A stretch of DNA of 64,000 bases from positions 115,402-179,401 of the forward strand of contig VFFE01007878.1 in the NCBI GenBank assembly GCA_008921705.1. The letters run 5' to 3'. Below, piece by piece: positions 47,650 to 62,200 of the stretch; the first letter of the stretch is position 1; each line of letters starts with the position of its first letter. The notes below the pieces were generated by a model, which did no database searches, was not told the DNA's origin, and was given only the letters and a program-made list of their open reading frames with translations. The position numbers and the translations under genes are program-made. The stretch comes from Burhinus oedicnemus. Lineage: Eukaryota > Chordata > Aves > Charadriiformes > Burhinidae.

Positions 47650-48739
47650 AATGATGAGGTTTTATCACTGTACAGAACATTAAACTCAGATGAAGGTTCT
47701 TACATGTACAATCCCCCTCTTTTCATGAGACATTCCATTTAGTGATGAGAAACATGGACAAACCCAGGGAGGGTGAATGTGTTTTCGAGGGGATTTGAAG
47801 GCAAGTTGAGTACATATCTGGTATAGAGGCTTCTTTGGACTAGAAAAGTGAATTGAGGGGAAAAAAACCACCTTGAAATTTTATGGATGAAGGTGGGGAA
47901 AAATAGAGGAGAGAAACCTTCTAACCAGTACTGAGCTTGTGATTATCACCTTCATGAGAATAGAGGGGGGATGGTTACGTGGCTAGCAGGTATTCATAGC
48001 TAACCTTGTGTCTGTGTTCCTGGAAAGTAAAGATGCCTGAAGAGGATGTTTTGGAATGATGGGAGTTTTGATTAATGACACTTTTACAGTGAAATACCTT
48101 TCCTTAATCAAGAAAGTATGCTGCTAGAGTGAGGTTGACTGCAGTTTTATGTGAATGTTTACTTGGCCTAAGACCAGCCTGTGGAGATGAGTGGTTGCAA
48201 GCTTTGTAGTATTCTGACCCTACAGTAGCTGTTTTTATCGTACTATTCGTTCAGTTTTTAGTGGTTTAGTTTGCCATGTTTCTTTTCACTTGTCTGTTTT
48301 TTCATTTTGGTTCTGCTGGACATATGTTGCTGTGACCACAGATGTTTTTTAGCAGGGAACAGAGTAGTGTGAGGAACACTTGTGTGCCATGTCCTTGGAC
48401 TAAAAGAGGGAGATTATGGTGAAATATACATAAGCGTGTTATCTTGCTTCTTCAGGCACTATCAGTCTATAAGACGCTATATACCCTATAATTTCCTTCG
48501 TCTTATTCTCTGAAGGTTAATGTGCAGATAGTGCAAGTGGGGAAGTGGTATCTTCTAGGTATTTTGTGGCTAGTTGTTTTCTTATTCCTGTGTAGTTGAG
48601 GCAGACGCAGCGTAGCCTTTGCATGACAGCAGATGTTCTCTGTTGTAACTGAATGGGTTAAAGGATATCTTGCTAGGCCACATGGCTTTATACTGCTGGA
48701 ATGTTAATCTGAAGACCTGTGTGGATCACCCACTCTGCC

Positions 48740-48860
48740 ATTTGCTTGATGTGTGGCCATTGCTTACAGATTTCCCCTTTTGCAAAATGCTAATTGTCTC
48801 ATTTGTGTCCTTGGCTAAACTTCTTGAAATCCACAGAGACAAAGCACTTTATAAGAGTTT
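48740..48860 (+). repeat. Possible degraded MIR-like SINE fragment
   Basis: The order tgcttgatgtgtggcc, then cagatttcccc, tttgcaaaatgctaat and later aaagcactttataag recalls MIR (ttgctgtgtgacc, cagtttcccc, tgtaaaatgggaat, aaagcgcttt). It is diverged and low confidence. It lies inside a 124-codon open frame (48670-49044) that this relic could partly explain. Confidence 0.3.
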
Positions 48861-51800
48861 AGTCATTTCTTCAGAATATTGTAATTTCTTTATGAGGAAG
48901 CTTGCATTTATTACCATGTCTCTCATGATTTGGAGTGAAAACATAGGCAGTTACTCTTGTAGAATACATTTTAATGTTGGTTTTACTGCATTAATAGCAA
49001 ACCATTCAATAGTCTGTTGTGAAACTGGGCCAGAAAAGCTGTAAATGAAAATTGCAAGTTCGGTTTGCTGTTCACTGAAAGTGATAATCAAAAATAGCCA
49101 CTAATGTAGTCATTGTAAATAGATTGAAATGATGAAGAGGTTATCTTATTAACCCTATGAGACTCTCCAGGGATCTTGCGAGCATGGAGATATGTAGAAC
49201 ACCTTTGTTAAAACTTCTACCTAAGCATTATTATGTAGTGGTTTTAGCACAACCTTCTAAAGTTTTAATGTAAACAAACAGGAAAATACTCTTTATTCTG
49301 CATCGTAAAACAGTGGACTAAAAATAAAGAGAACAGAGTTGGAAGAGTAATGGTTTTGACAAGAAAATTGTCAGTGCCTTGAACAGAGGACTCTTATAGA
49401 TCCGCTGAAATTATGCAGGGAATGATTGTACATGTTACTTAAACTGAAGATATTACAAAAAATCAGAGGCTTTATGTGCCACAGAATATGCACAAAATAA
49501 ATTATCAGACCTTTTTGTAAATTTTTTGGTTTTGTGCTGGTCTGTTATTTCTTACCTTAAACTCAATGGGTTTATTAGAATAATGAATATGGTAAAGTTA
49601 CATTCTAATGCTGTATATGTAGTTGTAACTAAAGGTGACAGTATGCTTTTTAGGAGATAGCTCTCAGTCTCACACCATCCCAGGTAATGTGTTCTTGTCT
49701 ATGTGTTTCATACTCTTGTAGAAGACAATGCTATCTGCTAAGTCTATGCATAATTAATGTTCTAGGTATATTTGCAAGCTTAACTTTTTGAAAATTCAGT
49801 ATTAAAGTTGGTAAATATGCTGGAAGTGTTTGTTCAGAAAAACTTACTTTATGAGATTACTATGCTCTTGTGGAAAAGGAAAGCTTGTTTGGTAGTCATC
49901 AAAGTAAGATTTGGGAAATGAGACCAAATAGGCACAGATACACCTAAACAAAAAATTAGAACTCAGCTGCTGTTCTTCTGCTCGTTGTTTGTTAGGGCAC
50001 ACCTGTGCTTTAACTTGACCAGCTTGTGAAAGCACCGCATTGTGTTTGCTACCTTTTTAGGTTGGTGGAATAGACAGTGCTTTTTTTATGAACCTTTATG
50101 TCTTTCTCTAGGTAAATCATAATGTAATCTCATTTAGATGAGAGCTGCAGCCATAACATAAGGTAGCAGAAAACATTTTTCTGTAGTTAAAGAAAGCGAA
50201 CAAACAATGGCTCCGCCTCCCCTTCCCCTTAGACTTCCATGTAGAATGTCAAAGGTACAATACAAAAAGTAAAAGTAGGCCACCCTACTTCCCAAAAGGC
50301 AAGAACCATTTCCCCTTCTTTCACCTTCTACTGTTGCAAGACAATTTTAAGCTGACTTTTAGTTCCAGGAAGTGTTTTAAATTGCTCCCTATGCTTTATT
50401 ATACTTGATGGAAACTGTGGATATATACTATTGTTTAACTCTGAATTTCAATCCACACTTGATTCCACTGACCCTAGACTAATTGGACAGATGTATAGAA
50501 AGCATTGACACCTCAGAAATCTTTGCGTTATCTGATGATTCACTGCAGGTTGTGAGATCTACTGCGATTATGATACATCAGCATATTACAAGTCATGATT
50601 TATGTTTTAATTTGCTTGGCATCTGCTGATTTTAATGGCAACCATATGGGAGCCTAGTCTTCTGAATTACAGGAAGATAGCGGAAAGAAAACTGAATAAG
50701 GTTATATAAGTGTGTTACGGGAAAAGTGTTGGAAAAGTGCGCTGACCTTTGAGGGACAACAACTAGACTGTTTATTAAATTTTGTACATTGTTGATAGTT
50801 TGTTTTCAAAGGGGCAGAAGGTGGTTTTCTGATGTCAGCTGGTTTTCAGACATCCACGAAGGAGGTTTTGGTTATGTAATTTCGCTTGCCACAGTGGGTA
50901 AAAAAAAAAAAAAAATCAATTCGAAGCTTGTTCCATGCAATTTTCAAATGCATTCTGTAGCATTTGATCTTTAAAAAATTGTATTGGAAAGATGCCCTTG
51001 CAGTGGAAGTGGAAGCATTCTGTTCATTCTCTGCCCTTTATGATGAAATGACTTTTTTTTTTTAATTATTAGCACAGATAATTTTGAGAGCATTTCACAA
51101 GTGGTCTTGCCAGAAATAGAACAATGCTTGTCTTGGGAAAATACACAACTGTTTTGTAACAGTGGAAGGCAGTGACGTATATATTGGTGAAGTAGATGCA
51201 TTGTTGTGAGCTTGGGATTCCTGGATTCCTCAGTGTCTCTTTCAGCAGATGTAGCCCCAGTCTTTTAAATGCATATAAAAATACAGTAACTTATCTGGCT
51301 CCAGGGGACTTACTTCAGATTTGTAGAGGTCATTCTTGGAATAAAAAATTTTCCTTGCCCTGCCTTCCCTCGTAACTTTGTGGCAGGCTGTATCATTGGT
51401 TATATAAAAAGAAATAGATGAGGAACGTGGATGAAGCTGTTTCCTTTCTCCGAAGTATTTGTTTTGCCAAAACTACGTGCTTGTAAATATGTTATGGTTT
51501 TAAGCTATTTGATTTTTCTAGTTTATAAAAGATTGAAGAAACATAAGGACACAAGAACTAGAAAAATCTAATTGTGATTGTGAGTTCTCATGTTTGATGT
51601 CAGCATGCTTCAAGTGAATATTCTTGGAACTATCACATGCACTTTTCTTCTGTGTTAAAGATGAATTTGGTAAATGTATTTACCCATCTGTCATCTTGAT
51701 TGGATTGTCATAGTAAGCTTTACCTGGTAGCACATCTATCTCAAAGTATGAAGAGTTAATTTCAAATCCTGAGTGTCCCAATCGGAGAAAAGCTGATGCA

Positions 51801-52145
51801 TGTGAATGGCACCCAGAGTACAGGCAGCCTCAACAGAATACTTCTGCAAGTGAAACATTTTATGAATATTTGTATGTGCAAAAACAAGTTGTCTTTGGTC
51901 CTAGTCCCATCCCCCTTGTTGCATGCTAATAATGTTTTCTTAATAAAGGCAACAGATCTATGTTCTGTAACATTGAATTTGAAGGCAGACATGTTAGCTT
52001 AATTCAGTAAGACATTTTTTTCATGAGAAACTCTTTAGTGTATTTATTATGTTTGTACATACTCAACTACAGTGTATGATACAATAGGCACACAGGGAAA
52101 GCAAGCGTGACCTACACTGGGGAACCCAGTAAACATGTTTTTGAA

Positions 52146-52196
52146 AAAAAACCCCAAAACAAACAAACAAAAAAAACAAACCAAAAAACCCCAACC
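52146..52196. repeat. A/C-rich low-complexity tract
   Basis: Irregular AAAC, AAACC and CAAA units with very little G or T, like the tract at 33125-33192. Its complement is the T/G-rich tract type seen near 63760-63840. Confidence 0.7.
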
Positions 52197-53643
52197 ATAT
52201 ATCAGGTAATGCAATAGATGTAGGGTAATTTTCAAATGGAAAATGTAGGGGAGAAGTCTAGGTTTTTTGTTTGTGTTTTCTTTTTGTGTGTGGGGAGCGT
52301 AAGGAACTTTTGTCCTCTCCAGTGGAGAGCAGTTTAAAAGTATGTATGTAATCTGTTCTTAAAAGAACACTCTCTAAGACCTAGTTCCATAGATTACAAT
52401 AATCCTGAAGTACTTCTTAGCACACTTTAATTTATTCTTTATTCCTTAAACTCTGTAAGACACAATAGTTAATGATCAGTAGAGGATAAGAAACTTGGGC
52501 TTACAGTTAGTGAAACAACACTTCCTTTTCTTTTGAGCCCCATTTCTACAAACAGACTTCTTGTTGAAAATGCATTATAAACTGGTTTTTGGCACCAGGG
52601 CTACTACAAGTTTATAAATTTGGAGCAAGAAGCTGCTGTATTGTTAAATGCTCAGTGTAGGTACTTCAACAGTTTATACTCCATTAATCAAGGGCAGTAA
52701 CCTGTGAAGATTTGCTGTAAGCATTTAGAATATAATGTTTTGCTTCCAATTAAAACTGGAGATGAGAGAGAATATTTTTGACCCAAAGAAATCTCCTGAC
52801 CTAATTCTGCCAGTTAGGGAATTCCACTCTTAAACTATAGTGCTGTAGGATAGAATCAGCCTTCGTACTTTGCTTTGTCCAAAATATACAGCACGTTTCT
52901 CAAATGCATGGCTAGTAGGCTGTCAACAGGACTGTAATTGTTTTATTGTTATAGGCAGGAGCAAGGAGCTGAACAGCTCATGAAGTAACCCGGCTCTGTT
53001 AGTCATGACCCAGAAGTCACTGTCAGCTTTAACCATTAAAGTGCCTTCCAGTATGGTAATTTTTTTTAACTCTTCTAAATATCTGACTTTTTCATTAGCT
53101 AGCATTTCATAGTGACTTTGTACTCTTGTACCAGTTTCCATCTTTTTTCCCATTAAAAATTAGAAAATATTGTTGCAGTGAAATGAAGAAAAAATTAAAA
53201 CAAAAAAAGCTTATCCATTTTTACCAAGGTGCTGAAGTGTATTCTACTACAGTTTTACAGTGCAAAATCCAGGAAAACATAGATCATTCTTTACTGGTTT
53301 GAGGCCTAATTTCTTTCTTTTCCATTGTACTCTTGTGTGAGTTTGGAAAACATCCAATTTTTTGTGATTGTGCTGCTGCTCCTGTCAAAAAATATCCTCT
53401 CTCAGGGATTGCTGTGGATATAGACTTCTACTGATTTCCGCAGGAGTTTGTACAGGTGTAAGGGTTGGTATGGGTGGGTGTCACTGTTGGTTCTGTGCAG
53501 CTGCTCTGTAACGTATGCAAAGATCTAGAGCAGTCCAGCCTTCCCCTTACACTGGCATTTTTAAATGTCACTAACACACTGAGGCTTGCAGTCAGGGGTG
53601 CTTGATCTGGTATCAAACTCTGACTCAGTGTGGTCTAATATAA

Positions 53644-53658
53644 CCTCCAGATGGCCTG
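53644..53658 (+). promoter_or_regulatory. Weak candidate CTCF-like motif
   Basis: CCTCCAGATGGCCTG keeps the AG and GGC core of the CTCF consensus but departs at three or so of 15 positions. Weak; listed for completeness. Confidence 0.15.
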
Positions 53659-56434
53659 ACTTGCAGAGATGCTAAAACAAGTCAGATCCTATTCCTTTAA
53701 CTGTACAAAATAAATGAGGCAAATGGCAGTAGCAGTATTTATTTATTTTAATATGCATCAATCTCCATGTCAGATTCTTCAGCTAATGTTTTAACTTTCC
53801 AGTTGCTTTCCTCTGGACAACGTTTAGAGTAAGTATTTCAGCACACACAGAGGATCTTATGAATGAACTGTCAATTTCCCACAGAAGTGGGAAAAATCAA
53901 TATACCTCTTCCAGGCCTTGAAAATCCCTCTGCTCAAATAATATTGAAAATCATTTCAAGCAAAGTTCCTGATGTGTGGTGATGGAACTTTTTGTTTTCC
54001 TTTTAGCAATGAGGTGAATACATATTATGAAAACAGTTTATATACCTATTCTGTGCCTGTTGCCATCTGGTTTTCTCAACAGCAAAACTTCTTACGGAAG
54101 AATCAAAGAATTGTAGGAACTTCTGCCTAAATATGTTCTATTTCTCCTTAATAGGCAAGTAAAATGATTTCTAACGGTGTTTGGTGCTTCTTTGTAGTAT
54201 TCTATTCAAATAAAGAATTAAAAGGAGACTAGATGCCTTTAGATATATGAAATATTTTGGGTTTATAAAGACTTCTGTTTTGTTTCCCTGAATATAGCAT
54301 TAATGAGTTAAAACCTGAGTGTGTCTACTGTCATAGCTCCAGCAAGCTACTGTTACAGGGTAATGAGTATGATATAAATGAGACTGCAAGGATGCTTGCA
54401 ATAATTCGGCCTATTGGGTGTTTCCTAGTGTTAGTAGCTTACATTTAATGAAAGTCCAGCTTAATTTACTTTGATTTAGGGGCAAATCTTCCATAATGCG
54501 GAACATTATTTTATGTCAGGACTTTATCTGTGTCAAGAGGGCAGACTCTCTCAACTGAGCTCTGGTGCCCCAAGCAAAGATGCAGCAGCACCGTGTGTGG
54601 GGTGTCACCCCTAGCAGATCCACCTGGTGTCTATCATTTTGTCAGGGCCTGCATCACAGACTCTCCCTGCTGGACACCTTCCCTTTACGTACCCATGTGC
54701 AGGGCGCATATTTACTTTTCTGAGGCTAGGTTCTCTGTGCTTCCCTCTCACTGAATTGCATCTCTTCTGCTGTGTTCTGTTTTCCAACCAGCTGTGATTA
54801 AAAAGAGCTTGAAGGAGGTTCCTTCTATGCTCTGTAAACCGTTTATATATAAAAGCAGAGACACTGCGGGGAAAACGTTCATAGATAATGCATGGCAAAG
54901 GTTTTGTTGCTTCATGCCATGCTTCAATTAACCATCTCACCTTGTGGAAGAACTCTCTTTTAAGTTTGTCTTTGCAATGCCATGTGGTTAGAGTCTTTCA
55001 GACTGGAGAACAGAATGTGGAAAAGGTGACAATTCAAAAGATTGGCTCCTACCAGCTACCGAGGAAGAGGGTCAGCAAGTATCCTGGGCTGCTCTCAGCT
55101 GGGTGTATAGCAGGGTGTTCCACTATGCACAAAGTAAGGGTTTCAGATTTTTTTAATTTTCACTTTTGCTACTGAAATGTAAAAACAGAAGGGTTCACTT
55201 TTGCATGTGGGTAAAAGATGGAATTTTGTAGAAGTTTTCTTCCTGACTCCCAGTTTATGTGGCTGTGTCTAAAGGAATAAGTGTGAATTCAGTCAGTCCA
55301 ACAATAATTAAATATATAATTAAAGAGGAAGAACTTTTAAAATTAGAAGCCCTGTTTTCCAAGGAGTTATGTAATTCACATCTAGATGAAAATTCAGCCA
55401 TATGACCTATGTGAAGGCTATAAAAATATGTATGTAAAAATATAAAATATGTGCAATTGCTGTTAAAAAATAACTAAGGTCTAGTTTTTAATCAATATTG
55501 CTTGATATCACAAACATCCTCTTGTTTCTTTCTCTTTCTGTGGACATCTAGGGGGATGTGAAGCCTTGCGGCTTTCCTAATTGTCTAATTCCATTTTTTT
55601 TTGCTTCTCCAAACGACTGGGAGGACCTGTTTCTGTAGCAGGGCCACTTCTTGCCTTGACTATGGCAGTGGTTTCATGACTGGTTTTGGTGTGCTGCCTT
55701 GCAAATTCTGCTGCCAAAATGAGAGCAGGGGGCTGCAAATGGCTGAGGCTGGCACAAGGCTGCAGAACCAAATGTGTTAGTACAGCTTCAGTGGACTGAT
55801 AGCAGTTACTAGATCTGACTGAGAACTCTCATCTGTGTCAGTTTCTATTGACTTGCTGTTGGGTTACAAGAATGAAGTGTGGGAAGATGGTAGGACTGTC
55901 TCCTCCTTTCCCTTTATAGATCAGCTGAAAGTGATTGTACCAGCATGGCCTATTTCAACTCAAGGTAAAGTGGTTTTGGACTGTGGAGTACACAGGCATC
56001 AGACATGATGCTGTGTTAATAATTAGTTCAGTTTGGTGAGGACTATTATGCAGACATACGTGCTGCTTGGTATGCTCCTCCAGTGCACTTTCTTTATTTT
56101 AGTAAGATTTATGGTTGTTATCTGTTTTCTCCTAATTGCTCAGTGATGTTGGAGAAAGAGCAAGCAGTGATAGTCTACCAAGTTTATTGTAATGTGAACT
56201 TAATTTGAACTTGTTTAAGTGGACAGCTCCCTCATCTACCTCTCTGGTTTCTTTTCCTTCCCATAAACGTTATTCCAAACACCATGCCACTCCCTGTAAC
56301 AAGGTACTTCATTGGAGTGGCCTACTGGAAGGAGTGGCAAATGATCTCTCTGAAGAGAGTTTGTCATGATTATCCATTCCCAAGTAGTATCCTTTTTGAT
56401 GGCTTTGTTGCAAACAAGATGTTAGTATATATTT

Positions 56435-56505
56435 AATGTTGGAAATACATTTATATATTATATATATGCATACAGTTATATATACATATATAAAATAATA
56501 CTGTA
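56435..56505. repeat. AT-rich dinucleotide tract
   Basis: An imperfect (TA)n stretch (tatatattatatatatg, then tatatacatatataaaat). Simple sequence with no sign of a gene. Confidence 0.75.
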
Positions 56506-59226
56506 TTTAAAAAAATATTTCCTGACTTGCTAAAGCAGAAGTTCATTGACTTATATGCCGAAAAACAGGAGTTGAAGGGACTGGAAACCCATCTAACTCC
56601 TGTTACATGCAAAGAAGGCCTTTTTGCACTGATCTTCCTCTGTCTATATTCTACTGTTCTACTGTGCTGGGAGCCCTGGCATGGTCACCCGTAGTGTTCA
56701 CACTTCAGCTACATGGGGCTGAGTGTGGTTTTAAAACAGTGGTTTCTTTTACATGTAAGCTGTCTCCTCCTTATAAGATGTCCTGTGAAGACAGGCAAAA
56801 CCGCTGCCAGGGTAGTCTAAAGGTTTGCAGTGGCGTCTGAATCAATGTTTTATTCTGCAGGATCTTTTCCATGCAAGTAACTAGAGTGTTTGACTCAAGA
56901 ACACAAGCCAATTACATTTTTACCTGGTTTACATCCTTGCTGGCCTCTGCTCGCCTTCATTTTTCCTAAACCACTCTCATACCTGTGGGAGAGGAAGTAG
57001 CTCCTGAGCAGATGCAGTTAATAGCTTTGCATCTAAAACAAAACTAATACCAATCTTGATGCAACTGATACTGAAGGTTTTTTGCCACTGTAGCAGGTGA
57101 ATGAGTAGTGGCTCCCATCTGGCTGTTTTTGTCTTCTGTTGGAGGTACTCTCCTATTCTTCATAGAATCATGACCCTATCGGCTGTTCTGCAGAGCTGCT
57201 AACCTCTGACAGAGGCAAAAGGACAGCTGTGGGCAACAGTAGCTTTTGCCTTCAACTTTCCCCATCCCTGAACTTTGTGTGTGAGTGGGATATCCAGTGA
57301 ACTCACTATCATCCAGTATTTCATATATTATTTTAAATGTCATGCCTAATAAATGACAGCGATGATATACTCAACTCCACTGTTACTTGCGGTTTTCTTG
57401 TCAATAGCAGCTGATTACTGCCTGGATAAATTACCGTGCCTCTTGTAAATACCTGATTCTTGTTGATTTTGCCCTCCTTTCAGCTTGTGCTCTACTCCAG
57501 CTTGCCGAGGCTGTTCTCTCTGTCCATTCTCCAAGGTAGCCCTTTTTGTGTCTCACTATGTGTCTGTGCCTGTTCTTGCTCCTGTCAACTAGAATTGAAA
57601 GCTCAGCGGGGTTCTGTACTCTTAGCCCACAGGAGCCCCTGCATGGTCATTGCCATGCTCTGAGAGGGCATTCTACAGGGGCAGTTTGCTGGCTGTGTTA
57701 CTGGAGTCCAGCCACCAGTCCATGTGAAAATGGGAAGGAGAAGTAAAAAAAACAGCGCTGACTTTTTTGTACCATTTTATAAGGCACTTGTTCCATTTGA
57801 CAAACAACTTTTTTCCATAAACATGTGCCTTTTTTTCAGTGTAACGCGCAAGCATCTCCTTTTGAAACAGCAAGTCTCAGTGTTGTTGCAAAGCCTTCCA
57901 AATAACACCTGCAGAGATAATCCTTCTTTAGTTGATGTGTCAAACTATAAAGCTGGTGAATATCAAATCTGTACATACAACTCTGGCTCTGATGTAAAGA
58001 ATTTCACATTTTAACTTCATAAACAATTGCTGCAGGACTGAGCCATGTAGAATCAGGTGAGGTGGAATGGAAGGGGTTATAGTCGAGATTGGCATGATCA
58101 GCTAAGATTTGAGGGATGTGCTGTGTCTCCTGTTTGAACCACATGGAAGACTTGGTGCTCTTGAAGCTCAGGGTCTTAGTGATATTACTTGAGGCTGGAG
58201 TACAGGACTGAAATTTAAAGAGGCTGCTGGTGGTTGCTGCTGCTATACTAACTAGAAGCATACTGTAAAGTCTGAAGTATTTTAAGTTGAGAGTTGGTGG
58301 GACTCTTTGTGTCTTTGGACAGCTATCAGAACTTCAGTGAGTACTGCTATTTGTTAAAATCTCCATAGTGCACTAGGATCAGATTTTCATTTACTCTAAA
58401 AGGCTACGTTGTTCCAATTTGCCACTGTAACCTGTCATTGAAATGAGTGCAGATGACTCTTATAGAGCAAAGTAGAACAATTTCGGTGTAGCTGTGTTGT
58501 CAAAATTGCTTGTGTGAGCAGGGTTAGACTCCGAGCTTGAGGCGTTTGAGGGACTTTGTAAATTAGAAGGATGGACATTGTCTGTGTTGTAGGGTGGGAT
58601 TGGACTTCTGTATAAAGGTGGAGAGAAGAGAAACGCGTAACTTTTTACAGAAAGAGCAGGACTGTGGAATACACCACTTATTCATAAAGCAGAAGATATT
58701 TAACTTTGAGAAGGTAATCTAAAAGTGAGAAGGTGGTCATATTTTGTCTGAATAAAACCTGCCTTGTTTTCTATTCCATCTCCATGTTGCCTTCTGGGTA
58801 GATATTTTTCTGCAGTTACTGTTATCAAAGTGCCACTTTGGGAGCTCTCTTGTCATTATTTCACTCTGTTTTGGTAATGGAACTTTACTCTAGTTTAAAA
58901 ACTCTCTAGCTTGAAAAAAACTAACACAAAAAAGCAAACCAAAACAAACATGTACATAAAGACAGTTCAGAATTCACAGAAAACAAACTGTGAATTAATT
59001 ATTAAGTGCCTTCCCTCTCCCTCATCCGCTTCCTGATGTGGTATTAATTTTGAATGAGCTCCCTGCATAGCTTGCCTTCATCCACTCAGGGTATAGAGCA
59101 CAAAGGCTTTTAGCACTGTAAATGCTTGGGCCCTTGTTACAGGCCTCTGCATAAGAGCAGCTCCTGTTGACTTCAATGAGAATCACTTGGTGGCAGCTGC
59201 ATAAGTGGTTTTCATGCAATGTTGAC

Positions 59227-59251
59227 TTTTTTTAAAAAAAAAAAAAAAAAA
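59227..59251. repeat. T7-A18 homopolymer junction
   Basis: Seven T directly followed by about 18 A. No coding-like or pseudogene sequence precedes it, so it is not read as the tail of a retrocopy. Confidence 0.7.
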
Positions 59252-62200
59252 GAGTGGGGGGAAGCCCAAAGAGATTCCCCAAACAAAACATTGAAAAGAC
59301 TTTCAAAAGAGCTGGAGCAATTACTTTAGTTGCCTAAGTACCTAAGAGGTGACAAAAAGGGTGATACACTAGTCTAACCAAAAAACTCTGGCAGAGAACA
59401 GTGGAGCCTGTCAGGCAGTGTTTCTGCTAGTTTGTGTCTCAGAGTAAGCATCCTGCCTGAGCATTTTGATGCTTTAAATGAAAACTTCCCCTCAATAATA
59501 GGAGCTATATGTGACTGATATTCGTAGCACTGGGAGAATTTAGCTGTTGAAGCACATACAGTTCATCCACAGCAGACAATTGTGACTGTTCTCTCTCTAG
59601 TTGTAGAGTAGAGGGGTGCTCGTATGAAATAGCTTTACATGTGCTGAAATATCACTTTACAGTGGTTTCTGTGGGCTATGTGCCTTGCCACTGCTCTAGG
59701 CAGCAAGCTGCTCTCCACTGTTTTTTATAAGTAGCCATGCATAGTACGGTATTGAGTCCCGCTTTTGCCAGGCGCGTACATAATAGCAGCAACTTAATGA
59801 TAAATCTGTGTCCAATGGAGCTACTAATGCTCATCTGTTAAGTACCACTACTTATGTGGTCTACCATTAGCCACATAAGAAATCACCACATTTTATTAAT
59901 GGCTTCTGAACTTTAACATCTTAGGCTTCTGCATGAAATACGTTCCATTACTGCTAATAGTGTCTTATTGAGTAAGCTAGTGTGGCAGATAAAAGAATTT
60001 CTGTAAACAAAGCATAAAAGAAGCTATGTATATAAATCAAGTCAGAAAATCAATTTATAGCTGAATGGAAACTGAACATCTCAGACTATTTTTGTTTATG
60101 CTTTGGTAATTGATAGAGAACAGGTAAAAACAGTCTGTCTAAGTGCAGAACTTGATGAATATTGCACTTATTTTCTACTGTTAGATTGTTCCAACAGTTT
60201 GTGGTAATGCAGTATGAGTAGATAGTTGTAGTCTGTGCTAATACCAGTGGTTTCAATACTATTAAAAGTAAACAGCAAAACCCACCTTTCCTGTTGCCTT
60301 TAAGGAAGGCTTTAAAGAAATGTAAAACTAATTCTTATTGATGGCTTTAAAAAAAAAAAGTTAGATTAACATTACCTACTTTTAGACTTGTCATACCACC
60401 AAGGGAGATGAACTTCTTTGAGTTACTGCACTGAATCCTTAATCTGCTAGATCATCATGTACCTTCAAATGCAACATTAACCTACAGAGCCAAAAATTGC
60501 TCCAAGGTTTTGGAGATGTGCTCAGCCTTGCCTTTTGACTAGATTCAGTGCAAGGGAGTTCCCTAAAGGAAAGAATCCTGCTTTTTTTTTTTTTTTCTCT
60601 ATTGTGTGAAGAAACAATATATCAATGCAACTACAACTCTATTAAACAAGTTGAAGACGAGTTTTAATGGTAAGGAATTGAAAAAAAATGTTTCTTTGAA
60701 GATTGTGTAGTCTCAGTTTCTGTTAACTTTGTGCATGTTGACAACTTTTGAACACCTAGAACACAATTTTCTTTTTCTTTTCTTTTTTTTGAATATTAAT
60801 GGACTGTGTTCTGTAGGATGTGAAAGATGTGATAAAAGGCATCTTCTTTAATTTCCGGCTGGGATCCCATGCAATTCAAAGGTAGTTTGGAGGTTTGATG
60901 GTTTTACCTAAGAGGGCATTTCAAGATGGTGTCTTTGCCACCAAAACCAGCCTAAAACAGTTTGTGTACTAGTGTGCAGTGTAAGATATGGCTTCATAAA
61001 CTAACTGAGAGGCTGGTGAAGAGTGACATGGGAGGAAAACAACTCCACTCAGGTGAGTATGTGACCAGGGGAGCTCAGTAGACCATTTTGCTACTGAAAC
61101 ATCTAACTGATTTAACTGCCTTGAGTTAAAGCTGTGTGGTTTTCTTTGTGAGTGCAGACCATGTCAAACACCAACCCTGCCATTAATATTTGGCATAATT
61201 AGTCATTTCTATGGACAGACTAAATCTGAAAACAACCACTGTAGACTGAACAATGTATTGTCCCTTGGAAATATTTGATCTTAATTAGCCCTTATGTCTG
61301 TGGATGTGTTGTCGTTCCCCTGTTGTTTTTGAGGTCTGATACCTTTGATCAACCCCAGGCTGAGTTAGGAAAGCCGAAGTAATGAGAGGTATGTTGAAAT
61401 GCAGAGCTACAGGTACTACAGAAGTTATGGAAACTAAACCATTAATACAGATAAAGATGTCTGGTATGACCCAGTATGAGTTTGCCTGGAATGGTATTTC
61501 TACTGTACTTTACTGAAGGATGGTAAAGGCGTGCTCTTTTCCTTCTTCCTTGAGCTTTGGGGAGACTGTGTAAGTGTCTAATGAAAATTCTTCTTTCTGA
61601 CTTAACCTGAGATAATGCCAGCAGTTTGGACTTCGTGGTATCTGTAAACTGTTATGAAATTTCAAAATGAGTCCTCAGTGTTCAGAATGAGAATAGGGAG
61701 AGGTTATGAAACTGTTGTTTGTGAAATGTTAATAACAAACTGCAATTGTTGATAAAGAAACTGGGAGCAAAAGGAGTAATATTCAAGTTTCAAAGTGGGT
61801 ATTGGAAGTAACTTTGTGAGCTTTATTGAAAGTGGCTCTGAAATTTTCAATAAATTATGTTACTTTAATAAGAATATATAGAAGAATTCAAACATTCATT
61901 TGAATTCAGATATAGTTACACTAATAAATCAATGTTTTGCCTTTAACAAGGGGCATTTTGCATTTAAAATAAAAGAGAGCATTCTTAGATTTGGATACAA
62001 TGCAAGAATAAAAACTTGCACAGGGCTGGACAGAAAGTTATTTTGAAGCTTTTACGGGTGATGTGTTGTGAGGTGTTCTATTCGAACTCCCCTTCTTCTC
62101 TCCCTGACATCTAATATTACCTCTGGGTTGAAGCATTTCCTGATATAGAAAGGAAGTAAAATAAGGCAGCATTGTCAAGGCAGTACTCAAAGAACCTGTT

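Noticed and set aside
48670..49044. 124-codon plus-strand frame
   Set aside because: No domain; it overlaps what may be a degraded MIR-like relic, so a gene is unlikely.
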